Assembly: GCA_036388095.1 (NCBI GenBank)
Contig: DASVSL010000048.1
Span: forward strand, 1-7,610
DNA from: DASVSL01 sp036388095
Lineage (GTDB): Bacteria > Patescibacteriota > Saccharimonadia > Saccharimonadales > Saccharimonadaceae
DNA: 7,610 nucleotides
Reading direction: 5' to 3'
Each line of letters begins with the position of its first letter. Position 1 is the stretch's first letter. A program made the position numbers and the translations under genes. Below are positions 1 to 4,715 of this stretch, in pieces. A model generated the notes under the pieces. The model had not been told where the DNA came from. It saw only the letters and a list, made by a program, of their open reading frames with translations, and ran no database searches.

Positions 1-14
1 GTATAGCCCAACTG

Positions 15-44
15 TTGACGTCAGGGGTGGACATCTGGTATGAT
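15..44 (+). promoter_or_regulatory. sigma70-type promoter with extended -10
   Basis: A -35-like TTGACG lies at 15-20 and a -10-like TATGAT at 39-44, separated by 18 bases. Each matches five of six consensus positions. A TG dinucleotide at 36-37, one base before the -10, makes an extended -10 element. Transcription would start near 50-52 and leave a leader of about 108 nt before rplC. This is the only convincing promoter seen in the window, so it probably drives the whole operon shown. It is inferred from sequence only; a further promoter upstream of base 1 cannot be excluded. Confidence 0.7.
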
Positions 45-50
45 TGGCCA

Positions 51-158
51 GTTAGATTAAAGAAATAGCAACGTTTCTCGCGCGAATTGGTAAGTCCGCC
101 CACCAGGGCACATAGGATACTACCAGAAGCCGAGAATTTTAAGTGGGAAGAGGGCGTT
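51..158 (+). promoter_or_regulatory. structured 5' leader of the operon
   Basis: This untranslated stretch between the likely transcription start and rplC has no gene. A small hairpin can form between AGAAA (61-65) and TTTCT (74-78). A longer one spans 87-126: TTGGTA (87-92) pairs with TACCAG (121-126), GTCC (94-97) with GGAT (115-118), and GCCC (98-101) with GGGC (106-109), closed by the loop ACCA. A five-base bulge sits on the 3' side at 110-114. The SD region GGGAAGAGGG (145-154) lies downstream. Ribosomal-protein operons commonly carry a leader bound by one of their own products (L4 in Escherichia coli), so autoregulation is a fair guess. I do not recognise this as a known leader family. 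Confidence 0.5.
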
Positions 159-770
159 ATGAAAACCCTACTCGGTACCAAAATTGGTATGACCCAGATC
201 ATCGGCGAAGATGGCGCGGCAGTTCCTGTCACGCTCGTTAAAGCCGGCCCCGTTACGGTCACTCAGGTGAAGACCGTAGAGAAAGATGGCTACGATGCCA
301 TCCAGGTGGGATATGGTCAGGGTAAGAACCTGAGCAATGCCGTGAGTGGCCACGTTAAGGCTGCAGAGGTAACACCAAAGGTGTTGCGAGAAGTGCGTAA
401 AAACGTCGAAGGCGACATAACTGTCGGACAATCATTCGATGTCACCCTGTTTACGGTTGGCGATATCGTCGACGTAACGGGCACGAGCAAAGGTAAAGGC
501 TTCGCCGGAACCGTCAAGCGACACAATTTCAACACCAGCAAAAGCACCCACGGTGGAAACGGTAACGTCCGTAAGCCCGGGAGCATCGGTAGTATGTATC
601 CGCAGAAGATTTTTAAGGGCAAACGTATGGCTGGCCGCATGGGTCACGATACTGTCACCGTCAAAAATCTGCTGGTTGCCTATGTCGATGCCGAACTTGG
701 CCTGATCGGCCTGCGCGGTGCGGTGCCCGGCCCACGTAAAGGTATCGTGACAATCGGAGGGAAATTGTGA
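159..770 (+). CDS. rplC: 50S ribosomal protein L3
   Basis: L3 is an early-assembly 23S rRNA binding protein whose central extension reaches towards the peptidyl-transferase centre. The 203-residue product begins MKTLLGTKIGMTQI, the classic L3 start, and has the signature DVTGTSKGKGFAGTVKRHNF at about 105-124. GSIGSMYPQKIFKGKRMAGRMG follows at 141-162 in two parts, GSIG and FKGKRMAGRMG. An upstream in-frame TTG at 87 is rejected because the ATG at 159 follows GAAGAGGG and matches the family start. The Gln that PrmB methylates in E. coli L3 (GQNQ context) is absent; the shorter GSMYP form here resembles Gram-positive-type L3. The stop TGA (768-770) is the first codon of a repeated element, and the ORF of that element starts on its last base. 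First gene after the promoter. Confidence 0.97.
   Translation: MKTLLGTKIGMTQIIGEDGAAVPVTLVKAGPVTVTQVKTVEKDGYDAIQVGYGQGKNLSNAVSGHVKAAEVTPKVLREVRKNVEGDITVGQSFDVTLFTVGDIVDVTGTSKGKGFAGTVKRHNFNTSKSTHGGNGNVRKPGSIGSMYPQKIFKGKRMAGRMGHDTVTVKNLLVAYVDAELGLIGLRGAVPGPRKGIVTIGGKL
755..761 (+). promoter_or_regulatory. strong SD in front of the first 35-codon ORF
   Basis: CGGAGGG inside the last codons of rplC lies 8 nt before the ATG at 770. No other start at a sensible distance uses it: rplD begins 115 nt further on and has its own SD (863-870). It therefore supports initiation at the small ORF, although it might be a chance product of the L3 codons for Ile-Gly-Gly-Lys. Confidence 0.55.
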
Positions 771-877
771 TGATTGCGACTCAGGAAAAGAGCAGCCAGA
801 GCGTGCGAATTTATTTCGCCGCCCTGCGCGATGAGAAAAACGCAGTTTGTCTCATTATCCCGAAGGGAGATGCATAA
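770..877 (+). CDS. putative 35-residue ORF inside repeat copy 1
   Basis: An open frame starts at an ATG sharing its A with the rplC stop (TGATG) and ends at TAA (875-877), whose last base is the A of the rplD start. A good SD (755-761) precedes it. The predicted peptide begins MIATQEKSSQSVRIYF and ends RDEKNAVCLIIPKGDA. It shares 21 of 35 residues with the peptide from 3328-3435. However, 11 of the 13 base differences within the repeat change the amino acid while RNA pairing is preserved, so the peptide may be a by-product. It might serve only to carry ribosomes from rplC to rplD. No known family recognised. Confidence 0.35.
   Translation: MIATQEKSSQSVRIYFAALRDEKNAVCLIIPKGDA
797..826 (+). 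other. hairpin A of repeat copy 1
   Basis: Predicted pairs are CAG (797-799) with CUG (824-826), GCG (801-803) with CGC (820-822), and GCGAA (805-809) with UUCGC (815-819). The apical loop is UUUAU. A800 opposes C823 and U804 is bulged. Three of these pairs differ in copy 2 by compensatory double changes, which supports a real RNA helix. It is not a terminator. Confidence 0.8.
830..856 (+). other. hairpin B of repeat copy 1
   Basis: GAUGAGAAAAAC (830-841) pairs with GUUUGUCUCAUU (845-856), giving 12 positions with one A.G mismatch (837/849) and a basal G.U (830/856). It is capped by the triloop GCA closed by C-G, a GNA-type loop. No U-tract follows, so intrinsic termination is unlikely. The mismatch is the same in both copies. 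Confidence 0.8.
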
Positions 878-1494
878 TGGCAACAACCACGAAACCTACC
901 CTTGACGCGTCGATCACCGGCGTTACCGTCACGAACCACGAACTTCTTAAATTAGCTTATGATAGCTACCTTGCCGCCGGACGCAGCGTCGGTGCAACGA
1001 CCAAACAACGCGGCGAAGTCCGCGGTGGTGGTAAAAAACCATGGAAGCAAAAGGGAACCGGCCGTGCCCGTTTCGGAAGCAGCCGTAACCCAATTTGGCG
1101 CGGTGGCGGCATCGTTTTCGGCCCTCGCGGCAACGAAAACTACACCAAGCGGCTTTCGACTACTAGCAAGCGCCAGGCGATTCGCCAGGCACTGACCCTC
1201 TCTGAGCAAGCTGGCAAGATCCATGTCCTAGACGTCACCACAACTGGCAAAACCAAAGATATCGTCGCCTTTTTGGCCGACAACAAGCTCGACCGCCGTG
1301 TTCTGCTCGTCGTCGACGCCAAGACACCTGAGCTACTGCGATCAACTAGCAACGTCCAGGCTGTTAAACTGCTGAGCGCTAAATACCTCAATGTGTATCA
1401 CCTGCTAAATGCCGACAATGTTGTCCTGACGCCAGCAGCAGTTCCAATTGTTAATGAATGGCTCGCGACAGCCCAAAAGGAAGGAGACAAGTAA
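877..1494 (+). CDS. rplD: 50S ribosomal protein L4
   Basis: L4 binds 23S rRNA domain I and its extended loop lines the exit tunnel; in E. coli it also represses its own operon. The 205-residue product (family about 200-210) has the conserved loop from about 43 to 90, with QRGEVRGGGKKPWKQKGTGR at 44-63, then RNPIWRGGGIVFGPRGNENY. The ATG at 877 overlaps the preceding small-ORF stop (TAATG), with AAGGGAGA (863-870) as SD. An in-frame start at 847 lies inside hairpin B of the repeat and would add ten residues unlike L4, so it is rejected. If operon autoregulation by L4 exists here, both the leader and the repeat directly upstream of rplD are candidate sites; that is inference. Confidence 0.96.
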   Translation: MATTTKPTLDASITGVTVTNHELLKLAYDSYLAAGRSVGATTKQRGEVRGGGKKPWKQKGTGRARFGSSRNPIWRGGGIVFGPRGNENYTKRLSTTSKRQAIRQALTLSEQAGKIHVLDVTTTGKTKDIVAFLADNKLDRRVLLVVDAKTPELLRSTSNVQAVKLLSAKYLNVYHLLNADNVVLTPAAVPIVNEWLATAQKEGDK

Positions 1495-1799
1495 TGCTGA
1501 CCCTTATCCCCCGCGTCTCCGAGAAGGCCTACGCTAGCGCGAGTACCGGTACCTACGTCTTCGGTGTTCCGATGAATGCCAACAAGGCGACCGTTGCCGC
1601 AGCCCTCAAAGATCAGTACCAGGTGACGGCGAGTGACATTCGTTTCGTCGTAATGAAAGGCAAGCCTGTTCGCGCAAGTCGCGGCAAGCGGGCTCAGCCA
1701 GTGCAAGTCGTTCGCAGCAAGCGCAAAAAAGCCTACGTCACGCTCGACGGTGACGCCAAGCTCGACTTGTACGGCAACGCAGAAGAGGAGAACTCGTAA
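1494..1799 (+). CDS. rplW: 50S ribosomal protein L23
   Basis: L23 sits at the tunnel exit and is the docking point for trigger factor and the signal recognition particle. The 101-residue product starts MLTLIPRVSEKAYASAS; the PRVSEKAY stretch is the family hallmark. The basic segment VRASRGKRAQPVQVVRSKRKKAYVTL at about 56-80 is the rRNA-binding part. The N-terminus is short compared with E. coli. An upstream in-frame start at 1458 would add twelve residues read from the end of rplD and is rejected in favour of the TAATG overlap with AAGGAGA (1481-1487). The tail is acidic (AEEENS). Confidence 0.95.
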   Translation: MLTLIPRVSEKAYASASTGTYVFGVPMNANKATVAAALKDQYQVTASDIRFVVMKGKPVRASRGKRAQPVQVVRSKRKKAYVTLDGDAKLDLYGNAEEENS

Positions 1800-2641
1800 T
1801 GGCTATCAAGCAGTACAAGCCAACGACCAATGGTCGCCGTGGCCAAACCAGTCAGGATTTCGCTGACATCACGACACGCAAGCCGCTTAAGAGCTTGCTT
1901 AAGATCCGCAAATCGACTGCTGGTCGTAACAACCAGGGCCGGATCACGACTCGTCACCGCGGTGGTGGCGTCAAGAAGTACTATCGTCTCATGAACCACC
2001 AACTCGCCGCTGGCACCTCGGCGACGGTTGAGCAGATCGAGTACGACCCGAACCGGAGTGCTCGTATCGCTCGTATCCGTGACCAAAACGGAACGTATCA
2101 CTACGTTCTCGCCGACAAGAACATGAAGATTGGCACGACTGTCGTCAGCGGCGAAACGGCTGCCGTCGAGACCAGCAACCGTCTCCCACTCGGGAAAATC
2201 CCAACCGGTACGCAGATCTACAACATCGAAATGACTGCCGGTAAAGGTGGTCAAATGGTTCGCAGCGCTGGTACCAAAGCGCAGTTGATGGCCAAAGAGG
2301 GTGATTATGCCCAGGTCAAGCTACCATCGGGCGAAGTTCGACGCTTCCGTGTTGAATGCATGGCGAGTATCGGGGTTGTTGGCAATGAGCAGCATCAAAA
2401 CGTCAAGATCGGCTCAGCCGGACGTAAGCGACGCATGGGCATCCGTCCAACGGTTCGTGGTGTCGTCATGAACGCAGCTGACCACCCGCACGGTGGTGGT
2501 GACGGCGGACGACATGGGTCTGGTAAACCGCCACGCACACCATGGGGTCAACTGACACTTGGTTACCGCACCCGCCGTCGTAAAGATACGGCTGGCATGA
2601 TAGTACGAAGTCGCCACGACGCGAAGAGGAAACGAGGATAA
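1799..2641 (+). CDS. rplB: 50S ribosomal protein L2
   Basis: L2 is a large primary 23S rRNA binder needed for subunit association and for peptidyl-transferase activity. The 280-residue product has the usual N-terminal TTRKPLKSLL region, the OB-like and SH3-like central folds, and the C-terminal motif HPHGGG at 229-234. That motif lies at the position of the E. coli His229 long implicated in peptidyl transfer. A basic end follows (residues 240-280, including TPWGQLTLGYRTRRRKDT). It is slightly longer than E. coli L2 (273) because of a Gly-rich insert after HPHGGG and a Lys/Arg tail. It overlaps rplW by TAATG, with GAGGAG (1785-1790) as SD. Confidence 0.97.
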   Translation: MAIKQYKPTTNGRRGQTSQDFADITTRKPLKSLLKIRKSTAGRNNQGRITTRHRGGGVKKYYRLMNHQLAAGTSATVEQIEYDPNRSARIARIRDQNGTYHYVLADKNMKIGTTVVSGETAAVETSNRLPLGKIPTGTQIYNIEMTAGKGGQMVRSAGTKAQLMAKEGDYAQVKLPSGEVRRFRVECMASIGVVGNEQHQNVKIGSAGRKRRMGIRPTVRGVVMNAADHPHGGGDGGRHGSGKPPRTPWGQLTLGYRTRRRKDTAGMIVRSRHDAKRKRG

Positions 2642-2642
2642 T

Positions 2643-2909
2643 ATGAGTCGATCACTGAAAAAAGGACCATACGTCGACGTTAAGTTGGCAAAGAAGGTCG
2701 CTGCTCTCGGACCGGACGACCGAACCGTCATCCGCACGTGGGCCCGAGCGAGTACGATTACCCCAGAAATGGTTGGTAAGAACTTAGCTGTGCACAACGG
2801 CCGTCTTCATCTGCCTGTCTACGTAAGCGAGAACATGGTAGGTCACAAGCTGGGTGAATTTAGCCCAACTCGTAAATTCCGCCGCCATGGCGGGAAGGAT
2901 AAGCGATAA
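2643..2909 (+). CDS. rpsS: 30S ribosomal protein S19
   Basis: S19 sits in the head of the small subunit, in complex with S13, near the A site and bridge B1a. The 88-residue product starts MSRSLKKGPYVDVKL and has the signature YVSENMVGHKLGEFSPTRKF near 60-79, followed by RRHGGKDKR. The length is normal. It starts one base after the rplB stop. Two SD-like stretches precede it: AAGAGGA (2624-2630) at 12 nt and GAGGA (2634-2638) at only 4 nt, so initiation probably leans on coupling with rplB. Confidence 0.97.
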   Translation: MSRSLKKGPYVDVKLAKKVAALGPDDRTVIRTWARASTITPEMVGKNLAVHNGRLHLPVYVSENMVGHKLGEFSPTRKFRRHGGKDKR

Positions 2910-3328
2910 TGGCTGATCCAGTTGTTAAATCAACCCGCGCAGCTGCGCTTAAGTCTACTCGCGCTGTCGCTAAGGGCGTTCGCCTGGCACCTCGCAAGGT
3001 AAGCCTGGTCGCCAGCCTGGTACGTGGCCGCAGCGTCGCTGACGCCATGGTCATTCTCGATCATACCCCAAAGCGTGCTGCCAAGACGGTTGCCAAGGTG
3101 ATTGCCAGTGCCAAGGCCAACGCGCTTGGCACCCACGGGATTATTGAAGACGGCATGATGATCGACACGCTGACCGTCACTGCCGGCCCACGTCTAAAGC
3201 GCTTCAAGCCAGCCGCCATGGGACGTGCCTTGCCGTTCGAGAAACAGACTAGTCATATTACCGTCGTCGTCACTGGCGCAGAGAAACCGAAGCGTAAGCC
3301 TGTAGCTAATAAGAAGGAAGTAGCATGA
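2909..3328 (+). CDS. rplV: 50S ribosomal protein L22
   Basis: L22 contacts all six 23S rRNA domains and its beta-hairpin forms part of the tunnel constriction. The 139-residue product shows GVRLAPRKVSLVASLVRGRS at 23-42 and SHITVVVTG near 115-123, both typical. It is longer than E. coli L22 (110) because of an N-terminal extension containing a near-repeat (KSTRAAAL then KSTRAVAK, residues 7-22) and a basic C-terminal tail. In the hairpin region the sequence MGRALPFEKQTSH replaces the more usual Arg-rich form. It overlaps rpsS by TAATG, with GGGAAGGAT as SD. Its TGA stop (3326-3328) is the first codon of repeat copy 2. Confidence 0.95.
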   Translation: MADPVVKSTRAAALKSTRAVAKGVRLAPRKVSLVASLVRGRSVADAMVILDHTPKRAAKTVAKVIASAKANALGTHGIIEDGMMIDTLTVTAGPRLKRFKPAAMGRALPFEKQTSHITVVVTGAEKPKRKPVANKKEVA

Positions 3329-3435
3329 TGTTTGCGACTAAGGAAAAGAGCAGCCCACGCGTCCGAACTTGTTTCGGCGCCTGGCGCGATGAGAAAAACG
3401 TAGTTTGTCTCATCACAGGGAAGGAGGCCAACTAA
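3328..3435 (+). CDS. putative 35-residue ORF inside repeat copy 2
   Basis: The frame starts at an ATG sharing its A with the rplV stop; an adjacent in-frame ATG at 3325 is an alternative start. It ends at TAA (3433-3435), one base before rpsC. AAGGAAG (3314-3320) is a usable SD. The peptide begins MFATKEKSSPRVRTCF and ends RDEKNVVCLITGKEAN. It has the same 35-codon length as the ORF at 770, although the last seven codons lie outside the repeat and do not match well. The peptide sequence is less well kept than the RNA fold, so it may be translated only for coupling. No family recognised. Confidence 0.35.
   Translation: MFATKEKSSPRVRTCFGAWRDEKNVVCLITGKEAN
3355..3384 (+). other. hairpin A of repeat copy 2
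   Basis: Pairs are CCA (3355-3357) with UGG (3382-3384), GCG (3359-3361) with CGC (3378-3380), and CCGAA (3363-3367) with UUCGG (3373-3377). The loop is CUUGU. C3358 opposes C3381 and U3362 is bulged, at the same places as in copy 1. Pairs 3356/3383, 3357/3382 and 3363/3377 are changed on both sides relative to copy 1. Confidence 0.8.
3388..3414 (+). other. hairpin B of repeat copy 2
   Basis: GAUGAGAAAAAC (3388-3399) pairs with GUUUGUCUCAUC (3403-3414), with the same single A.G mismatch as copy 1 and the GNA-type triloop GUA. The basal pair is G-C here and G.U in copy 1. No U-tract follows. Confidence 0.8.
3421..3427 (+). promoter_or_regulatory. consensus SD for rpsC
   Basis: AAGGAGG, a full match to the anti-SD complement, lies 9 nt before the rpsC ATG at 3437, within the last codons of the small ORF. 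It is among the strongest SDs in the window and lies just beyond the repeat, so initiation at rpsC does not depend on coupling alone. Confidence 0.8.
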
Positions 3436-3436
3436 C

Positions 3437-4078
3437 ATGGGCCAAAAAGTAAACCCAATCAGCATGCGCCTGCAGGTGCATAAGAACTGGTCATCGCGCT
3501 GGTTCGCGACGAAGCGTGAGTACGTTCAGTGGCTTAGCGAAGACATCAAAGTTCGTGCTGCCATCGAAAAGCGATTTGAGACTCGTGCCGTTATTAACAA
3601 GATTGATATCGAACGTTCGGCTAACCTATGTACCGTGGCGATTCACACCAGCAAAGCCGGTGTTGTTATCGGCCGCGCCGGTTCTGGTGTTAGCGAGATC
3701 AAGAAGACACTCGAAAAAATCATCGGTATGCCGGTTCGAATTAACATCGAAGAAGTGAAGCGCCCAGAACTTGCCGCGAAAATCGTCGCTGAAAACATCG
3801 CTCGTCAGCTGGAACGCCGTATTAACTTCCGCCGCGCGACCAAGATGTCAGCCCAGAACACCATGAACGCTGGTGCCAAAGGTATTCGTATCGAGGTAGC
3901 TGGTCGTTTGAACGGTGCTGAAATGTCACGCCGCGAAAAAGTCATCCTGGGATCTGTTCCACTTCATACCCTTCGTGCTGATATCGACTACCACATGGCT
4001 CGGGCCCAGCAGCCGAACAGCGGCGGTGTCGTCGGCGTCAAGGTATGGATCTATAAGGGCGAAAGGAGCGACGCGTAA
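3437..4078 (+). CDS. rpsC: 30S ribosomal protein S3
   Basis: S3 lies at the mRNA entry channel, and with S4 and S5 gives the ribosome its mRNA-unwinding activity. The 213-residue product starts MGQKVNPISMRL. Its type II KH domain covers about residues 38-107 with the GXXG loop GRAG at 79-82. The C-terminal domain contains FRRATKMSAQNTMNAGAKG at 131-149, where the Arg/Lys residues match the helicase-associated basic patch of E. coli S3, and VPLHTLRADIDY at 174-185. The length is a little below that of E. coli (233), with a shorter tail. One base separates it from the preceding small ORF. Confidence 0.97.
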   Translation: MGQKVNPISMRLQVHKNWSSRWFATKREYVQWLSEDIKVRAAIEKRFETRAVINKIDIERSANLCTVAIHTSKAGVVIGRAGSGVSEIKKTLEKIIGMPVRINIEEVKRPELAAKIVAENIARQLERRINFRRATKMSAQNTMNAGAKGIRIEVAGRLNGAEMSRREKVILGSVPLHTLRADIDYHMARAQQPNSGGVVGVKVWIYKGERSDA

Positions 4079-4491
4079 TGTTACTGCCAAAGAAGACCAA
4101 ATACCGCAAGGTGCGCATTGGCAAGAACACTGGTGTTGCCTCGGCATGTAATTACATAGCGTTTGGTGACTTTGCGCTTCAGAGTACGACCAATGAGCGT
4201 ATCACCAGTCGTCAGATCGAGTCTGCTCGTCAGGCGATGACCCGCTACATCAAGCGTGGTGGTAAGATCTGGATTCGTATTTTCCCTCACACACCCGTGA
4301 CGCGTAAGCCGCAGGACGTCAAGATGGGCTCCGGTAAAGGTAACCCTGAATTCTTTGTCGCCAAGGTAAAGACCGGTACGGTGATGTTCGAGATGAAGGG
4401 TGTCAGCGAAGAGATTGCTCGTGAAGCGATGCGACTTGCTGCACACAAGCTGCCTGTTGGTACGCGCTTCATCCGTCGGGAGGATGCGTAA
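4078..4491 (+). CDS. rplP: 50S ribosomal protein L16
   Basis: L16 helps organise the A-site tRNA pocket on the large subunit. The 137-residue product shows PKKTKYRKVRIGKNTG at 4-19, SRQIESARQAMTRYIKRGG at 44-62, KIWIRIFPHTPVTRKP at 63-78 and MGSGKGNPEFFVA at 83-95. In E. coli, Arg81 just before MGKGKG is hydroxylated by the oxygenase YcfD/RoxA; here the equivalent residue is Lys82. It overlaps rpsC by TAATG, with AAAGGAG (4062-4068) as SD. Confidence 0.96.
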   Translation: MLLPKKTKYRKVRIGKNTGVASACNYIAFGDFALQSTTNERITSRQIESARQAMTRYIKRGGKIWIRIFPHTPVTRKPQDVKMGSGKGNPEFFVAKVKTGTVMFEMKGVSEEIAREAMRLAAHKLPVGTRFIRREDA

Positions 4492-4715
4492 TGAAAGCGT
4501 CTGAACTTCGCGGCAAGTCAGAGGCCGAACTAATGAACACGTTGATCGAAAAACGCGCAGAACTCACCGGCTTCGAGCGCTCAGTTGCCGCTAATGAATT
4601 ACCGAACCCGCGCGTTATCGCGAACACCCGTCGCGATATCGCCCGCGTCCTGACAGTCATGAACACACCCGTAACGAAGACGGTCGAACGGACCGAGAAA
4701 GGAGACGCAAAATGA
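4491..4715 (+). CDS. rpmC: 50S ribosomal protein L29
   Basis: L29 is a small helical-hairpin protein at the tunnel exit beside L23. The 74-residue product begins MKASELRGKSEAELMNTLIE and has the family signature NPRVIANTRRDIARVLTVM at 39-57. The last 17 residues are a polar tail. It overlaps rplP by TAATG, with GGGAGGA as SD, and its stop overlaps the next start as ATGA. Confidence 0.93.
   Translation: MKASELRGKSEAELMNTLIEKRAELTGFERSVAANELPNPRVIANTRRDIARVLTVMNTPVTKTVERTEKGDAK

Larger units (their letters stand above)
768..857 (+). repeat. two-hairpin intercistronic element, copy 1
   Basis: This 90-nt stretch matches 3326-3415 at 77 of 90 positions without gaps; similarity stops abruptly on both sides. 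It begins with the TGA stop of rplC and ends just before the SD of rplD. An invariant 15-nt purine-rich block (783-797, AGGAAAAGAGCAGCC) precedes hairpin A (797-826), which is followed by hairpin B (830-856). UUGCG (774-778) can also pair with CGCGA (827-831), identically in both copies, enclosing hairpin A. There is no transposase, terminal inverted repeat or U-tract. It may be a REP/ERIC-like dispersed repeat or a cis-acting RNA element; I do not recognise a named family. Confidence 0.9.
3326..3415 (+). repeat. two-hairpin intercistronic element, copy 2
   Basis: This is the second copy of the element at 768-857, again starting at the upstream gene's TGA stop and ending just before the SD of the next gene. 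It lies 2558 bases after the first copy, in the same orientation. The invariant block AGGAAAAGAGCAGCC lies at 3341-3355, hairpin A at 3355-3384 and hairpin B at 3388-3414. The possible outer helix is UUGCG (3332-3336) with CGCGA (3385-3389). The flanking genes (rplV, rpsC) are unrelated to those at copy 1, so the similarity cannot come from duplicated neighbouring genes. Confidence 0.9.

Noticed and set aside
87..158. Longer rplC reading frame starting at TTG 87
   Set aside because: The extra residues are unlike L3 and fall in the structured leader; the ATG at 159 gives the standard N-terminus with an SD.
780..793. Extra small hairpin CUC-loop-GAG at the 5' side of repeat copy 1
   Set aside because: Copy 2 has CUA in place of CUC without a compensating change, so the helix is not conserved.
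830..856. Intrinsic terminator between rplC and rplD
   Set aside because: The stem is not followed by a U-tract, and essential operon genes continue directly downstream; the same holds at 3388-3414.
768..857. Insertion sequence or MITE
   Set aside because: No transposase, no terminal inverted repeats spanning the whole element and no clear target-site duplication. A dispersed repeat remains possible, but not a recognisable IS.
680..886. Minus-strand open frame across repeat copy 1, with a peptide similar to that of the minus-strand frame at 3253-3465
   Set aside because: The similarity follows from the repeated DNA; the frames extend into antisense of ribosomal genes and have no convincing start context.
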